A DNA stretch of 64,000 nucleotides, from NCBI RefSeq assembly GCF_006385875.1, contig NZ_VFSU01000021.1:1-64000 (forward strand), read 5' to 3'. Shown piece by piece: positions 42,720 through 51,670 of this stretch; position 1 is the first letter of the stretch, and every line of letters starts with the position of its first letter. The notes beneath the pieces were generated by a model. The model searched no databases. It was not told the origin of the DNA and was given only the letters and a program-made list of their open reading frames with translations. The DNA is from Sandaracinobacter neustonicus. GTDB taxonomy: Bacteria; Pseudomonadota; Alphaproteobacteria; Sphingomonadales; Sphingomonadaceae. The position numbers were made by a program, and so were the translations under genes.

Positions 42720-43355
42720 TCAGACCACGAACGCAGCCGTCGTCCGTGCCTTCACATCCTCGGCCGTTACCCCCGGTGCCGTTTCCACCAGCCGGAACGG
42801 TGCGCCCTTGCGGTCCGCGCGTTCGAACACGGCGATATCGGTGATGATCACGTCCACCACGTTGCGGCCGGTCAGCGGCAGGGTGCAGGCCGGGATGAAC
42901 TTCGGATTCCCGGCCTTGTCGCTATGCTCCATCATCACCACGATGCGGGGCGTTCCGGCCACAAGGTCCATCGCCCCGCCCATGCCCTTCACCATCTTGC
43001 CGGGCACCATCCAGTTGGCGAGATCGCCATTCTCCGCCACTTCCATCGCGCCCAAAATGCTCAGGTCCATATGCCCGCCACGGATCATGGCGAAGCTGTC
43101 GGCGCTGCTGAAATAACTGGTGCGCGGCAGTTCCGTCACCGTCTGCTTGCCGGCATTGATCAGGTCGGCGTCTTCCTCGCTCTCCCACGGGAATGGCCCC
43201 ATCCCCAGCATGCCGTTTTCGGATTGCAGGGTGATATCCAGATCGCCCGCATGGTTCGCCACCAGCGTGGGCATGCCGATGCCGAGGTTCACATAGAAGC
43301 CATCTTTCAGCTCCCGCGCTGCGCGTTGGGCCATTTCATCACGAGTCCATGGCAT
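42720..43355 (-). CDS. scoB: 3-oxoacid CoA-transferase subunit B
   Basis: Catalytic subunit of a succinyl-CoA:3-ketoacid (or related) CoA-transferase. The catalytic Glu is in [13 protein letters not shown] (about residue 51); [12 protein letters not shown] and [31 protein letters not shown] are family features. The 211-aa length is normal. The ATG at 43355 overlaps the stop of a small gene that separates it from subunit A, so three genes are translationally coupled. Acceptor specificity (acetoacetate or other) cannot be fixed from sequence. Confidence 0.93.
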   Translation of the reverse strand: MPWTRDEMAQRAARELKDGFYVNLGIGMPTLVANHAGDLDITLQSENGMLGMGPFPWESEEDADLINAGKQTVTELPRTSYFSSADSFAMIRGGHMDLSILGAMEVAENGDLANWMVPGKMVKGMGGAMDLVAGTPRIVVMMEHSDKAGNPKFIPACTLPLTGRNVVDVIITDIAVFERADRKGAPFRLVETAPGVTAEDVKARTTAAFVV

Positions 43356-43672
43356 CAGGCGTGTCCCTCCTCTGGCTCTTCGGCTCCACCAATTCTGGCG
43401 CGCTCTTCATCAAATCCTCGCCACAACTCGGCAAGTGCCCATTCGGCGCTGTATCCATCCATTGCCGCATAGCCAGCCGCCGCAGTGTGCAGGCTTTCAA
43501 CTATCAGCGATCCAAGCAAATAGGGCGACGAGACGACACCCGGAGCGACAAGAACGAAACTGCGCTCTTGCGACACCCAAAAGCGCGCAATCTCACGAAA
43601 ATCCGTGGTCAGGCTATCATGCCCCTTCAGCGGGATTTCATTTGGATGCTGCGCCTTGCGACCCAGTATCAC
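43355..43672 (-). CDS. Small protein inserted between CoA-transferase subunits (DUF5076-like, tentative)
   Basis: A 105-aa soluble protein. The pattern [18 protein letters not shown] followed by a helix-rich second half resembles DUF5076, but I assign this tentatively. Start is GTG at 43672, which overlaps the scoA stop (GTGA), and its own stop overlaps the scoB ATG (TGATG). The tight coupling to both subunits is strong evidence that it is expressed and suggests a linked role, for example in assembly or regulation of the transferase. No catalytic motif is visible. Confidence 0.7.
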   Translation of the reverse strand: MILGRKAQHPNEIPLKGHDSLTTDFREIARFWVSQERSFVLVAPGVVSSPYLLGSLIVESLHTAAAGYAAMDGYSAEWALAELWRGFDEERARIGGAEEPEEGHA

Positions 43673-44376
43673 GCGATTTCCCTTTTCCGCACGGTGCGCT
43701 GTTCAATGCGCTTTTCGAACGTGCCCACGAACACCCGCTGCACGAACACGCTGGGCGTGTGGATCAGGTCCGGGTCCAGTGCGCCGTCGGGCACGATTTC
43801 CTCCACTTCGGCCACCGTCACCTTGCCGGCGGTGGCAGCCATCGGGTTGAAATTGCGGGCCGTCTTGCGGAACACCAGATTGCCGAAACGGTCCGCCTTC
43901 CACGCCTTCACGATGGCGAGGTCGCCGACGATGCCGCGCTCCATCACGAAGGTCTCGCCGTCGAACTCCTTATGCTCCTTGCCCTCGGCCACCAGCGTGC
44001 CGACGCCGGTGCGGGTGTAGAATCCGGGGATGCCCGCGCCGCCTGCGCGCATGCGTTCAGCCAGCGTGCCCTGCGGGCAGAATTCCAGCTCCAGCTCGCC
44101 GCTCAGATACTGGCGCTCGAACTCCTTATTCTCACCCACATAGCTGGAGATCATCTTCTTCACCTGCCGGGTTTCCAGCAGCAGCCCCAGCCCGAAGCCG
44201 TCAACGCCCGCATTGTTGGACACCACCGTTAGCCCCTTCACGCCAGAGGCGCGAATGGCGGCGATGGAATTTTCCGGAATGCCGCACAGGCCGAAGCCGC
44301 CCGACACGATCGTCATGCCGTCGAACAACAGCCCTTCAAGGGCAGAGGCGGCATCGCTGTAGACCTTGTTGGCCAC
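43669..44376 (-). CDS. scoA: 3-oxoacid CoA-transferase subunit A
   Basis: Subunit A of the CoA-transferase, first gene of the operon. The 235-aa protein has the family stretches [62 protein letters not shown] and [20 protein letters not shown]. Start is GTG at 44376, supported by GGGAGG six bases upstream; no in-frame ATG competes. A 15-bp palindrome lies 34-48 bases before the start and may be an operator. Confidence 0.94.
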   Translation of the reverse strand: MANKVYSDAASALEGLLFDGMTIVSGGFGLCGIPENSIAAIRASGVKGLTVVSNNAGVDGFGLGLLLETRQVKKMISSYVGENKEFERQYLSGELELEFCPQGTLAERMRAGGAGIPGFYTRTGVGTLVAEGKEHKEFDGETFVMERGIVGDLAIVKAWKADRFGNLVFRKTARNFNPMAATAGKVTVAEVEEIVPDGALDPDLIHTPSVFVQRVFVGTFEKRIEQRTVRKREIA

Positions 44377-44409
44377 ATATCCTCCCAGAAGTTGAAACCT
44401 GATTCGGTT

Positions 44410-44424
44410 CTCGAATTATTCGAG
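44410..44424. promoter_or_regulatory. Palindrome upstream of scoA
   Basis: CTCGAATTATTCGAG is a perfect inverted repeat (7-bp arms around one base) between divergent scoA and the phosphatase gene, in a locally AT-richer stretch. Its symmetry and position suggest an operator for an unidentified regulator. Confidence 0.4.
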
Positions 44425-44477
44425 GCTCCCTAATCAATGTCTTGACCATGGTCTAGCGGCAAGCTTTGCCGCTTTCC

Positions 44478-45122
44478 ATGTCCATCCTTGCTCCACAGCC
44501 GCTCTATCTCGCCCGCCATGCCGAAACGGTGTTCAACCGCCACCGCCGCATGCAGGGCAATGATGCGCACACCCCCCTCACGCGCGACGGAATTGCGCAG
44601 GCCGAAGCCATGGGGGAGGCGCTGGCGCGGCATTTCGGCGGCAGCGGTGAAGCGGTTCCGCAAATCTGGGCCTCGCCTGCGGGCCGCACCTTGCAGACGG
44701 CGTCCATCGTCGCCGAACATCTGGGCGTTCCCTTTTTCCAGATTCGCCCGGACACACGGCTGCGCGAGATCGAGGTGGGGCGCTGGACGGGGCGGGATTA
44801 CGCGCAGATCATCGCCGAGGAAGGCGAGATTCTGGATCATGCGCACCGGCTGTTCCGCATGCCCATTCCGGGCGGCGAACATTATGCCGATATCGCCGAG
44901 CGGCTGGCGGGCTGGCTGGCCGACGCCGGGGCGGCTCCGGCGCTCGTGATCAGCCATGGCATCACCGCCCGCGTGCTGCGCGGCCTGCTGGCGGGCGGAC
45001 AGGCTTATGAAGGAATCCCGATCGCGGCAGACGTGCCGCAGGGCACGATCATGCGCATCGCAGGCGGGGCGGAACAGGCGTTGCACATCGGCAGCGGCGC
45101 CTCCGGGCCGCGCGCGGCGTGA
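44478..45122 (+). CDS. Histidine phosphatase family protein
   Basis: A 214-aa phosphoglycerate-mutase-like phosphatase. The phosphohistidine motif is YLARHAETVFN near residue 15; the acid/base region is REIEVGRWTGRDY, and the second His is in VISHGITARVL. ATG at 44478 is preferred over an in-frame TTG four codons earlier. Substrate unknown: small-molecule phosphatases, cobalamin-pathway enzymes and sugar phosphatases share this fold. It is divergent from scoA. A weak stem (TTTACAG/CTGTAAA at 45147-45171) follows. Confidence 0.9.
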   Translation: MSILAPQPLYLARHAETVFNRHRRMQGNDAHTPLTRDGIAQAEAMGEALARHFGGSGEAVPQIWASPAGRTLQTASIVAEHLGVPFFQIRPDTRLREIEVGRWTGRDYAQIIAEEGEILDHAHRLFRMPIPGGEHYADIAERLAGWLADAGAAPALVISHGITARVLRGLLAGGQAYEGIPIAADVPQGTIMRIAGGAEQALHIGSGASGPRAA

Positions 45123-45298
45123 AGACCGGCAAAAGAGTCGGCAAAATTTACAGATTCCATTGCGCTGTAAAAATTAACCTCTGGAATCCACCGGACAACT
45201 AAAAAATTACTACGTGCTGGTTCCTGCCACAATTTATGTACACTTGATCGCAGGGAACATAAGTTTCAATATATATGCTTGGGGAAGGAGCGGCAGCT

Positions 45299-45370
45299 AT
45301 GATCCGCTCTTTCTTGATTTTATGCGCCTTGTTCACGGCCACATCGGCTGGCGCGGTGATACCCGTCTAA
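45299..45370 (+). CDS. Putative 23-aa hydrophobic peptide
   Basis: A tiny ORF beginning MIRSFLILCALF and ending AVIPV before TAA. It is preceded by GGGGAAGGAG, an excellent Shine-Dalgarno eight bases upstream, and by the AT-rich segment. The peptide looks like a signal or single membrane segment with a basic N-terminus. It faces a second 23-codon ORF with eight bases between stops. Expression is unproven; it could be a leader, a small membrane peptide or a degraded gene start. Confidence 0.4.
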   Translation: MIRSFLILCALFTATSAGAVIPV

Positions 45371-45378
45371 GCTTCGAT

Positions 45379-45450
45379 TCACCAGCCAACGGGCGGAGAT
45401 GTCAGGATCGACAGCCCGATCAGGCTGGAGATGAACAGCAGTTTGAACAT
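45379..45450 (-). CDS. Putative 23-aa hydrophobic peptide, convergent partner
   Basis: A tiny ORF on the minus strand beginning MFKLLFISSLIG and ending PPVGW before TGA. GGAAGG lies about ten bases before its ATG. Like the opposite peptide it has a basic residue near the N-terminus and a hydrophobic core long enough for one membrane segment. The convergent tail-to-tail arrangement resembles small hydrophobic peptide pairs, but no known type I toxin sequence is recognised. Confidence 0.4.
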   Translation of the reverse strand: MFKLLFISSLIGLSILTSPPVGW

Positions 45451-45573
45451 GGATGGTCGCCTTCCCGCGCCGGGTTGCACCTGCGCGCGGCGGAAGGCCA
45501 GTGAATCAGTGTAAAACCCACACAACAGGACCGGCTTCGCTTTTCCCCGCATTTGCGCTATGGGCGCGCTTCC

Positions 45574-46770
45574 ATGGACACCAACCTGATGCCGATTGCG
45601 GGCGCGGCCGACCCTGTCGCCGTGCCGCGCACCCTTGTTCCCCGGGCCGATGGGCTGCGGGATCTCGTCGGGCTGACGAAAGCCGAGATCGCCGAAGCGC
45701 TGGTGGAGTCCGGCCTTGTGGAGCCGAAACCGGCGAAGATGCGCGCCAAGCAGATCTGGGGCTGGATCTACAATCGCGGGGCCACCGAATTCGCGCAGAT
45801 GTCGGATTTGTCGAAGCCGCTGCGCGAGGGGCTGGCAACACAGTTCGTGGTGGGCCGCCCTGAAGTGGTGGAGGCGCATGTCTCCACCGACGGCACGCGC
45901 AAATGGCTGCTGCGTTCAGCGGGCGAAGAGTATGAGATGGTGTTCATCCCCGATGCTGATCGGGGCACCCTGTGCGTGTCCAGTCAGGTGGGCTGCACGC
46001 TGAACTGCCGCTTCTGCTTCACCGGCACGATGAAGCTGGTGCGCAACCTGACGGCGGCGGAAATCGTCGGGCAGGTGATGCTGGCGCGGGACAGCCTTGG
46101 TGAATGGCCAAGTCAGCCTGATGGCCGTCTGCTCACCAACATCGTGATGATGGGCATGGGCGAGCCGCTCTACAATTTCGACGCCGTGCGCGACGCGCTG
46201 AAGATCGTGATGGATGGGGACGGGCTGGCGCTTTCGAAGCGGCGAATCACGCTCTCCACCTCTGGCGTGGTGCCGATGATGGCGCGCGCGGGCGAGGAGA
46301 TCGGCGTGAATCTGGCCGTGAGCCTGCACGCCGTGACGAAGGACGTCCGCGACGAGATCGTGCCGCTGAACCGCAAATATGGCATCGACGAGCTGCTGAC
46401 CGCCTGCGCCGCCTATCCGGGCGCCAACAATGCCCGGCGCATCACCTTCGAATATGTGATGCTGAAGGGCAAGAATGACCGCGACGAGGACGCGCATGAG
46501 CTGGTGCGGCTGATCAAACAATATCGGCTGCCCGCCAAGGTGAACCTGATCCCGTGGAACCCATGGCCCGGCGCGGCCTATGAAACCAGCGACGAGGCTC
46601 AGGTGCAGCGCTTTTCCGACATCGTCTACCGCGCCGGGATTTCCGCCCCCGTCCGCCGCCCGCGCGGGCGCGACATCATGGCCGCCTGCGGCCAGCTGAA
46701 AAGCGACAGCGTAAAGCTGAGCCGGGCCGAGCTGGATCGGCTGGCAGAGGAGAAGCAGGCCGCACTATGA
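45574..46770 (+). CDS. rlmN: 23S rRNA/tRNA adenine C2-methyltransferase
   Basis: Radical-SAM enzyme that methylates A2503 of 23S rRNA and A37 of some tRNAs, aiding translation fidelity. The 398-aa protein has the cluster motif CTLNCRFC (C-x3-C-x2-C), the N-terminal accessory domain with [28 protein letters not shown], and the C-terminal Cys in IMAACGQL that forms the methyl-transfer intermediate. ATG at 45574 is chosen; the longer reading starts at TTG seven codons earlier. Its stop overlaps the following lipoprotein start (ATGA). Confidence 0.96.
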   Translation: MDTNLMPIAGAADPVAVPRTLVPRADGLRDLVGLTKAEIAEALVESGLVEPKPAKMRAKQIWGWIYNRGATEFAQMSDLSKPLREGLATQFVVGRPEVVEAHVSTDGTRKWLLRSAGEEYEMVFIPDADRGTLCVSSQVGCTLNCRFCFTGTMKLVRNLTAAEIVGQVMLARDSLGEWPSQPDGRLLTNIVMMGMGEPLYNFDAVRDALKIVMDGDGLALSKRRITLSTSGVVPMMARAGEEIGVNLAVSLHAVTKDVRDEIVPLNRKYGIDELLTACAAYPGANNARRITFEYVMLKGKNDRDEDAHELVRLIKQYRLPAKVNLIPWNPWPGAAYETSDEAQVQRFSDIVYRAGISAPVRRPRGRDIMAACGQLKSDSVKLSRAELDRLAEEKQAAL

Positions 46771-47030
46771 GGCCCGCGATTTTTATGGCGGCATTGCTTG
46801 CCGCCTGCACCCCCGCCTCTGCACCCTCAGCCGAAGATCTGGCCATCGCCATCGGCGTAGACGTGGGCATGCTGCGGCATGTGCGCTGCGAGCGGGTGCC
46901 CAATGACCCGACCGAATTCGTCTGCCGCTACCAGCAGCGCGCCGGTGCGGACTGGACACATATGGAAGCCGTGGCCGCGCGCAACGGCATGCGATGGGTG
47001 CTGATCGACACGCCGGGCAAACCGGACTGA
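46767..47030 (+). CDS. Small putative lipoprotein
   Basis: An 87-aa protein with an N-terminal lipobox ([14 protein letters not shown]), so probably anchored to the outer or inner membrane facing the periplasm. The mature part contains two further cysteines ([17 protein letters not shown]) that could form a disulfide, and a C-terminal WVLIDTPG. No family recognised. It overlaps the rlmN stop by four bases, so it is co-expressed with rlmN, but no functional link is evident. Repeat B follows. Confidence 0.75.
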   Translation: MRPAIFMAALLAACTPASAPSAEDLAIAIGVDVGMLRHVRCERVPNDPTEFVCRYQQRAGADWTHMEAVAARNGMRWVLIDTPGKPD

Positions 47031-47136
47031 GGCCTTCCGCAGACCGATCTCGTTCCCGGACAGGCCCTGATCTTGCGGATTGCGTCGCTTGCAAGCAGGT
47101 ATCGCTTGCCTGTCCTACGTGCCGCAACCTCTCCCC

Positions 47137-47236
47137 CCGCTCAGGCTGAGCTTGTCGAAGCCCGTGGAGCGTGCCCCCCCCCGGCTCAGCCGTTAGGCTT
47201 TCGCGTCCGGGGCTTCGACAAGCTCAGCCTGAGCGG
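47137..47236. repeat. Palindromic repeat B, copy 1
   Basis: Two 26-base perfect inverted arms (47137-47162 and 47211-47236) built on GCTCAGGCTGAGCTTGTCGAAGC flank a 48-base middle. The middle matches, on the opposite strand, the loop of copy 2 at 53659-53786 (shared CCCGGCTCAGCC block and a C-rich segment). It lies between the small lipoprotein gene and the convergent GlsB-like gene. Such elements resemble REP/palindromic intergenic repeats. Confidence 0.85.
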
Positions 47237-47291
47237 GGAGGGAAAGGGTGGCGGTAAAGGCTGCAAGGCTGGTGGCCTTGCAAAAAACGCC

Positions 47292-47546
47292 CTATCTCTT
47301 CGAAATCATCCGCCAGATCGCCAGCACGATCAGCGAGCCGATCACTGCGCCGAAGAAGCCGGCATATTCGCCCTGCCCGTACATGCCGGTGATCTGCCCG
47401 ATCCATGTGAACAACGCCGCCCCCAAAATGCCAAGGAAGGTGGTGAGCAGGCACCCCTGCGGATCGCGCGGGTTGCTGGAAAATATCCGTGCCAGCAGCC
47501 CCGCGAAGAAGCCGATGACGATAACGCCGAGCCATGTTGAAGCCAT
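47292..47546 (-). CDS. GlsB/YeaQ/YmgE family membrane protein
   Basis: An 84-aa inner-membrane protein with three hydrophobic segments (about 6-22, 34-52 and 63-80). The pattern GFFAGLLARIFSSNPRDPQG followed by TTFLGILGAALFTWIG and GFFGAVIGSLIVLAIWR is the transglycosylase-associated-protein family, whose members are stress-induced. ATG at 47546 has AAGGGGTATC ahead of it. Longer readings of the frame lack family character. Confidence 0.9.
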   Translation of the reverse strand: MASTWLGVIVIGFFAGLLARIFSSNPRDPQGCLLTTFLGILGAALFTWIGQITGMYGQGEYAGFFGAVIGSLIVLAIWRMISKR

Positions 47547-47644
47547 GCGAGATACCCCTTGTTGACGAGAAGGGATTCTAGCGCAGGTCGGGCGGGGTGG
47601 GGAAGGGGCGGAGCGCGAGATTGTAAGCAGGGGGGGTGCCGAAT

Positions 47645-48445
47645 TCAGCGCCGGGCCAGCCTGTCTGCCACGAGGCGAATGGCGTGGGGATTCCAGCCGA
47701 GGCCGCTGTGGGTGCCCGGCACGTGGAGATTTTCCACCTCCGGCCCCGGCCGGGCGTGGGCGGCTTTCGGGTGGACGATGCCGTCGCCCAGTGCGGCGAT
47801 GGCCGTGAAGGGAACCATGGGCAAGGCCCCCGGCTGCCAATCCACCGGGGCGGATTGCAGGGCGTGGCCCGCCACCCGCTCATACAGTTTCCACGCATTG
47901 TTGGCGGTCAGCAGGCCGGATACCGGGGAGCCCATGGTGATCACCTGCCGCACCTCCTGCGGGTGGCGACGGGCGAGTTCCACCGCATAAAGGCCACCAA
48001 GGCTCCAGCCGATCAGCGCGACCGGTTCGCGCGCGCGGGCGCTGAAGGTGAGGAATCGGCTTTCCAGCTGTTCGAAGCGGCCGGGGCGCAGGCCCATGTT
48101 GCGGCCCAGCTGCCAGCCTTCCACCTTGTGGCCAATGGCGGAAAGCACGCCGCGCATCGGGGCCGTGGCCCAATCGCCGGAGAGGAGGCCCGGCAGCACC
48201 AGCACATGGCGCGAGGGCCATTGCGGCAGTTCGCGGATCAGTTGCAGACGCTGGCGGCGGAAGGCCTGCAACTCGCCCAATGATCGCAGTTCGGCCGCAT
48301 AGGCCAGCCGCCCCGGCGGGCCGGGATCGGTGACGGGTGGCAGATCGCCGATGGCGGCCGGAAAGGGTGCGCCGGGGGCCTGTTCGATCCCGGCTTCGGC
48401 CTGCTGGCCGTGCGAAAGTCCGCCGTCTGCCGGTTCGATGCGCAT
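47645..48445 (-). CDS. Alpha/beta-fold hydrolase
   Basis: A 266-aa hydrolase with nucleophile elbow GWSLGG (about residue 146), upstream VLVLPGLLSGDW as the oxyanion strand, and a likely catalytic His in VPGTHSGLGWNPHA. No clear signal peptide. ATG at 48445 is preceded by AAGGGCCGG; the longer frame adds 39 residues that look like shadow coding. The lid and loop pattern resembles PGAP1/lipase-like esterases, but the substrate is unknown. It lies downstream of rne on the same strand, separated by 92 bases. Confidence 0.87.
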   Translation of the reverse strand: MRIEPADGGLSHGQQAEAGIEQAPGAPFPAAIGDLPPVTDPGPPGRLAYAAELRSLGELQAFRRQRLQLIRELPQWPSRHVLVLPGLLSGDWATAPMRGVLSAIGHKVEGWQLGRNMGLRPGRFEQLESRFLTFSARAREPVALIGWSLGGLYAVELARRHPQEVRQVITMGSPVSGLLTANNAWKLYERVAGHALQSAPVDWQPGALPMVPFTAIAALGDGIVHPKAAHARPGPEVENLHVPGTHSGLGWNPHAIRLVADRLARR

Positions 48446-48537
48446 CCGGCCCTTATATCGGCTGGATTGCGACGTTTTGAAGATGGCGGGATTTGAAGCG
48501 ACCGGCGGCCGACCCTGCCGGCCGCCGGTCTGTGCCA

Positions 48538-51183
48538 TCAATCGCCGAAGGTGCGCTGCCACCAGCCGCGCCGCGGTGCGGCTTCGGGTTCGGCGGCTTC
48601 GGCCGTTTCCAGTTCGGCGGCCGGAGCGGGCGTTTCCACGGCCGGAACTTCGGCGACCGTTTCCGCTGCCTCTGCCTTGGCGGCCTTCGGGGCGGCCTTG
48701 CGGCGGCCCTTCGGTTTGGTCGGGGCTTCAGCATCCGCCGGTTCGGCGGGCGCTTCGGCTGCCGAGGCTTCCACCACCGGGGCCTCGACAACGGGCGCGT
48801 CCACGGCGGCTTCGGCGTCCGCAACCTTCTTGCTGCTACGGCGACGCTTCGGTTTTTCCGCCGGGGCCTCGGACGCCTCGACTGCTTCCGGCGCTGCTTC
48901 GACGGGAACGGCTTCGACAACCGCTTCGACGACCGGCTCGGCAGCCTTCTTGCTGCCGCGGCGACGGCCCTTCGGTTTGGCGTCCGCTTCTGCCGGGGCT
49001 TCGGCGGCGATGTCCGGCTGCGCTTCGGCCGGAGCCTCCTCGCCGTCAAACGCCTCGCCCTCAAACGCGTCCGTCACGCCCTCTGCGGCACCTTCCTGCC
49101 CGTCGCGACGACCGCCGCGACGACGACGACGGCGCTTGCGACGACGCTCACCGCCCTCGCCCGCCTCATCGCCCTCGGCTGCATCGACAGGCCGCTCAGT
49201 CGGTTCGGCACCATCCGCCACGCCATTGCCATCGGCGGCCTCAAAGCCTGCTTCCGGCGCGTCGCCCCGATCCCCTTCCGCACGATCACGGCCACCCCGG
49301 CGGCGACGGCGGCGGCGACGACCGTTGCGGTCCTCGCGATCTTCGCGCGGCTCGCGGCGGCCATCGGACCGGGATTCGGAGACATCCTCCTCCTCGGCCT
49401 CGTCCTCCTCGTCTTCGATCTCGTCCGGCTCGTCGATGTCGGCATAGGCCTGCGGCGCGGCCAGCGCGGCCATGCGCGGGGCCTGTGCGGGCGGCGGGCC
49501 GCTGCTGTCGATGGCGAGGCGGCCGCCGATCAGCGACTCATCCGGCACCACTTCGATCAGCACGCCGTAGCGCGCTTCCAGCTCGGCCAGTTCGGCGCGC
49601 TTGCGGTTCAGCATGTAAACGGCGACCGAGCGGTCCGCACGCAGGCGGAACACGCTGGCGCGGCCCTTCACCGCTTCTTCTTCCAGCAGGCGCAGCGCGG
49701 CGAGCGCGGCGGAGCCATCGGTGCGGATCAAGCCGGAACCATCGCACATCGGGCAGACCTGTGTGGAGGCTTCCAGCACGCCGGTGCGCAGGCGCTGGCG
49801 GCTCATTTCCAGCAAGCCGAACGAGGAGATGCGGCCGACCTGAATGCGGGCGCGGTCCTGCCGCAGCGCTTCCTTCAGGGCGCGCTCCACCTTGCGGTTG
49901 TTGCCGTTCGATTCCATGTCGATGAAATCGACCACCACAAGGCCCGCGAGATCGCGCAGGCGCAGTTGGCGGGCGACTTCCTCGGCCGCTTCGATGTTGG
50001 TTTTAAGGGCAGTTTCCTCGATATTATACTCGCGCGTGGAGCGGCCCGAGTTCACGTCGATGGCGACCAGCGCTTCGGTGGGGTTGATGACGATATAGCC
50101 GCCCGAACGCAGGTTCACGACCGGGTTCAGCAGCGCCGCCAGCTGGCTTTCCACGCCCGCGCGGTGGAACAGCGGCACCGGATCGATATAGGGCTGCACC
50201 TTCTTCGCATGGCTGGGCATCAGCAGCTTCATGAAGCTCTTGGCCTGCGCATAGCTGTCCGGGCCGTCCACCAGCACTTCGTCGATCTCGCGGGTGTAGA
50301 TGTCGCGGATGGCGCGCTTGATCAGGTCGCTGTCCTCGTAGATCAGCGCCGGGGCGCTGGAGGTGAGGGTTTTCTCGCGGATTTCGTCCCACAGGCGCGT
50401 GAGGTAATCGAAGTCGCGCTTGATCTCCGTCTTGGTGCGCTCAAGCCCGGCGGTGCGGACGATCGCGCCCATGGTGCTGGGCAGGTTCAGGTCCGCCATG
50501 ATGGATTTCAGGCGCTTGCGATCAGACGCATTGGCGATCTTGCGGCTGATGCCGCCGCCCTGCGCCGTGTTGGGCATCAGCACCGAGTAGCGCCCGGCCA
50601 GCGAGATATAGGTGGTGAGCGCGGCACCCTTGTTGCCGCGTTCTTCCTTCACCACCTGCACCAGCATCACCTGACGGCGGCGGATGACTTCCTGAATCTT
50701 GTAGCGGCGGCGCAGCGCCATGCGGCGGCGGCGCAGCGCCTCGGCGCCGGCTTCTTCGGTGTTGCCATGTTCTTCCGGACGGGCACGGGGGGTTTCGCCC
50801 TCAGCTTCGCCCTCGGCATGGTCGTGCGCGTCTGTGCTGTCCTGCGCGTCGGCGTCGTCATCCTCATGGTCGTAGCCGCCATGGCCTTCTTCGGCCAGCG
50901 CCTGTTCCTCGCGCAGCAGGGCGTCGCGGTCTTCCTTGGGGATCTGGTAATAATCCGGGTGGATTTCCGAAAAGGCGAGGAAGCCGTGGCGGTTGCCGCC
51001 GTAATCGATGAAGGCCGCCTGCAGCGACGGCTCGACGCGCGTCACCTTCGCCAGATAGATATTGCCCTTGATCTGCTTGCGGGCGGCGGCCTCGAAATCA
51101 AACTCCTCGATCCGGCTTCCCTTGACGACGGCGACCCGGGTTTCCTCCGGGTGGCGGCCGTCGATGAGCATTCTTGTTGTCAT
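48538..51183 (-). CDS. rne: Ribonuclease E
   Basis: The main endonuclease for mRNA decay and rRNA/tRNA processing and the degradosome scaffold. The 881-aa protein has an N-terminal S1 domain split by an acidic, His/Asp-rich insertion (about 95-150), the catalytic core with metal-binding VAIDVNSGR and VVVDFIDM, and the zinc-link CPMCDGSG. From about residue 590 it is disordered: Arg-rich blocks (RRRRRRRGGRDR type), Ala/Glu/Pro/Lys repeats with recurrent GRRRGSKK and KPKRRRSSKK, and a C-terminal RRGWWQRTFGD. A GWW motif at the RNase E C-terminus binds PNPase in Caulobacter, so a similar role is likely. Strong GGGAGAC before ATG 51183. Confidence 0.96.
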   Translation of the reverse strand: MTTRMLIDGRHPEETRVAVVKGSRIEEFDFEAAARKQIKGNIYLAKVTRVEPSLQAAFIDYGGNRHGFLAFSEIHPDYYQIPKEDRDALLREEQALAEEGHGGYDHEDDDADAQDSTDAHDHAEGEAEGETPRARPEEHGNTEEAGAEALRRRRMALRRRYKIQEVIRRRQVMLVQVVKEERGNKGAALTTYISLAGRYSVLMPNTAQGGGISRKIANASDRKRLKSIMADLNLPSTMGAIVRTAGLERTKTEIKRDFDYLTRLWDEIREKTLTSSAPALIYEDSDLIKRAIRDIYTREIDEVLVDGPDSYAQAKSFMKLLMPSHAKKVQPYIDPVPLFHRAGVESQLAALLNPVVNLRSGGYIVINPTEALVAIDVNSGRSTREYNIEETALKTNIEAAEEVARQLRLRDLAGLVVVDFIDMESNGNNRKVERALKEALRQDRARIQVGRISSFGLLEMSRQRLRTGVLEASTQVCPMCDGSGLIRTDGSAALAALRLLEEEAVKGRASVFRLRADRSVAVYMLNRKRAELAELEARYGVLIEVVPDESLIGGRLAIDSSGPPPAQAPRMAALAAPQAYADIDEPDEIEDEEDEAEEEDVSESRSDGRREPREDREDRNGRRRRRRRRGGRDRAEGDRGDAPEAGFEAADGNGVADGAEPTERPVDAAEGDEAGEGGERRRKRRRRRRGGRRDGQEGAAEGVTDAFEGEAFDGEEAPAEAQPDIAAEAPAEADAKPKGRRRGSKKAAEPVVEAVVEAVPVEAAPEAVEASEAPAEKPKRRRSSKKVADAEAAVDAPVVEAPVVEASAAEAPAEPADAEAPTKPKGRRKAAPKAAKAEAAETVAEVPAVETPAPAAELETAEAAEPEAAPRRGWWQRTFGD

Positions 51184-51670
51184 TGAAAAGTCTCCCTGCG
51201 CCTTTGGCGCTGATTCTGGACGCGCTTGGCGCGTAGGTTGGGTCGGCGCGGGTGGCGCCGGAAAGGCTGGCGGCGGCGAAGGGCCGACGCCCGGAAAATG
51301 GGGCAGAAAAGGCGTGGTTCGTCAGGGCCCGGGACACCCGCGACGAGAGAAAGAGATGAGAGGCGGCAGGCGGGCATGGCAGACCGGAGACCGGCGCGGC
51401 GTGGTGCGCCCCCGGCCTTGTTCCAGATTCTGCGTGCCTGATCGCGTGCATTCAACCCCGACAGTCTGCCCGGGAACGACGGCCCGCGCACAGGATCGGC
51501 GCGGCTGCCCGGGCGGCATCAAACCGGAAGCTCGGCGGCGGTCTGCGGTCCCAGCGGTCCCGCCCCGGCTTCCAGGCCAACATGCCTGTGACGGTTCAGC
51601 TAGCAGGCGCTTGCGGCCTCGGCAAGGGCGGGTGGCTAAAGCACTGGCCGCGGCCGCCGTTTCCACCGGC
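51184..51670. other. Long intergenic region between divergent rne and fliD
   Basis: About 490 GC-rich bases with no supported gene. The part next to rne is rich in short dyads (for example CGCGCTTGGCGCG near 51220 and GGCGCGGGTGGCGCC near 51246) and probably forms a structured rne leader; autoregulation through a long 5' leader is known for rne in enterobacteria. The part near fliD shows no clear promoter. Confidence 0.5.

Larger units (their letters stand above)
45123..45573. other. Intergenic region with AT-rich segment and two tiny ORFs
   Basis: About 450 bases lie between the phosphatase and rlmN. The first 170 bases are clearly AT-richer than the surroundings and include a 7-bp stem at 45147-45171 and a possible promoter (TTGATC near 45244, TATATA near 45270, spacing longer than ideal). 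Two convergent 23-codon ORFs follow, described separately. The remainder up to rlmN shows nothing recognisable. Confidence 0.6.

Noticed and set aside
47137-47236. Possible CRISPR array
   Set aside because: Only one inverted pair, no direct repeat-spacer series and no cas genes nearby.
48493-51186. An 897-codon plus-strand frame opposite rne
   Set aside because: The minus strand encodes full RNase E with S1, catalytic and zinc-link motifs; the opposite frame is a mirror artefact.
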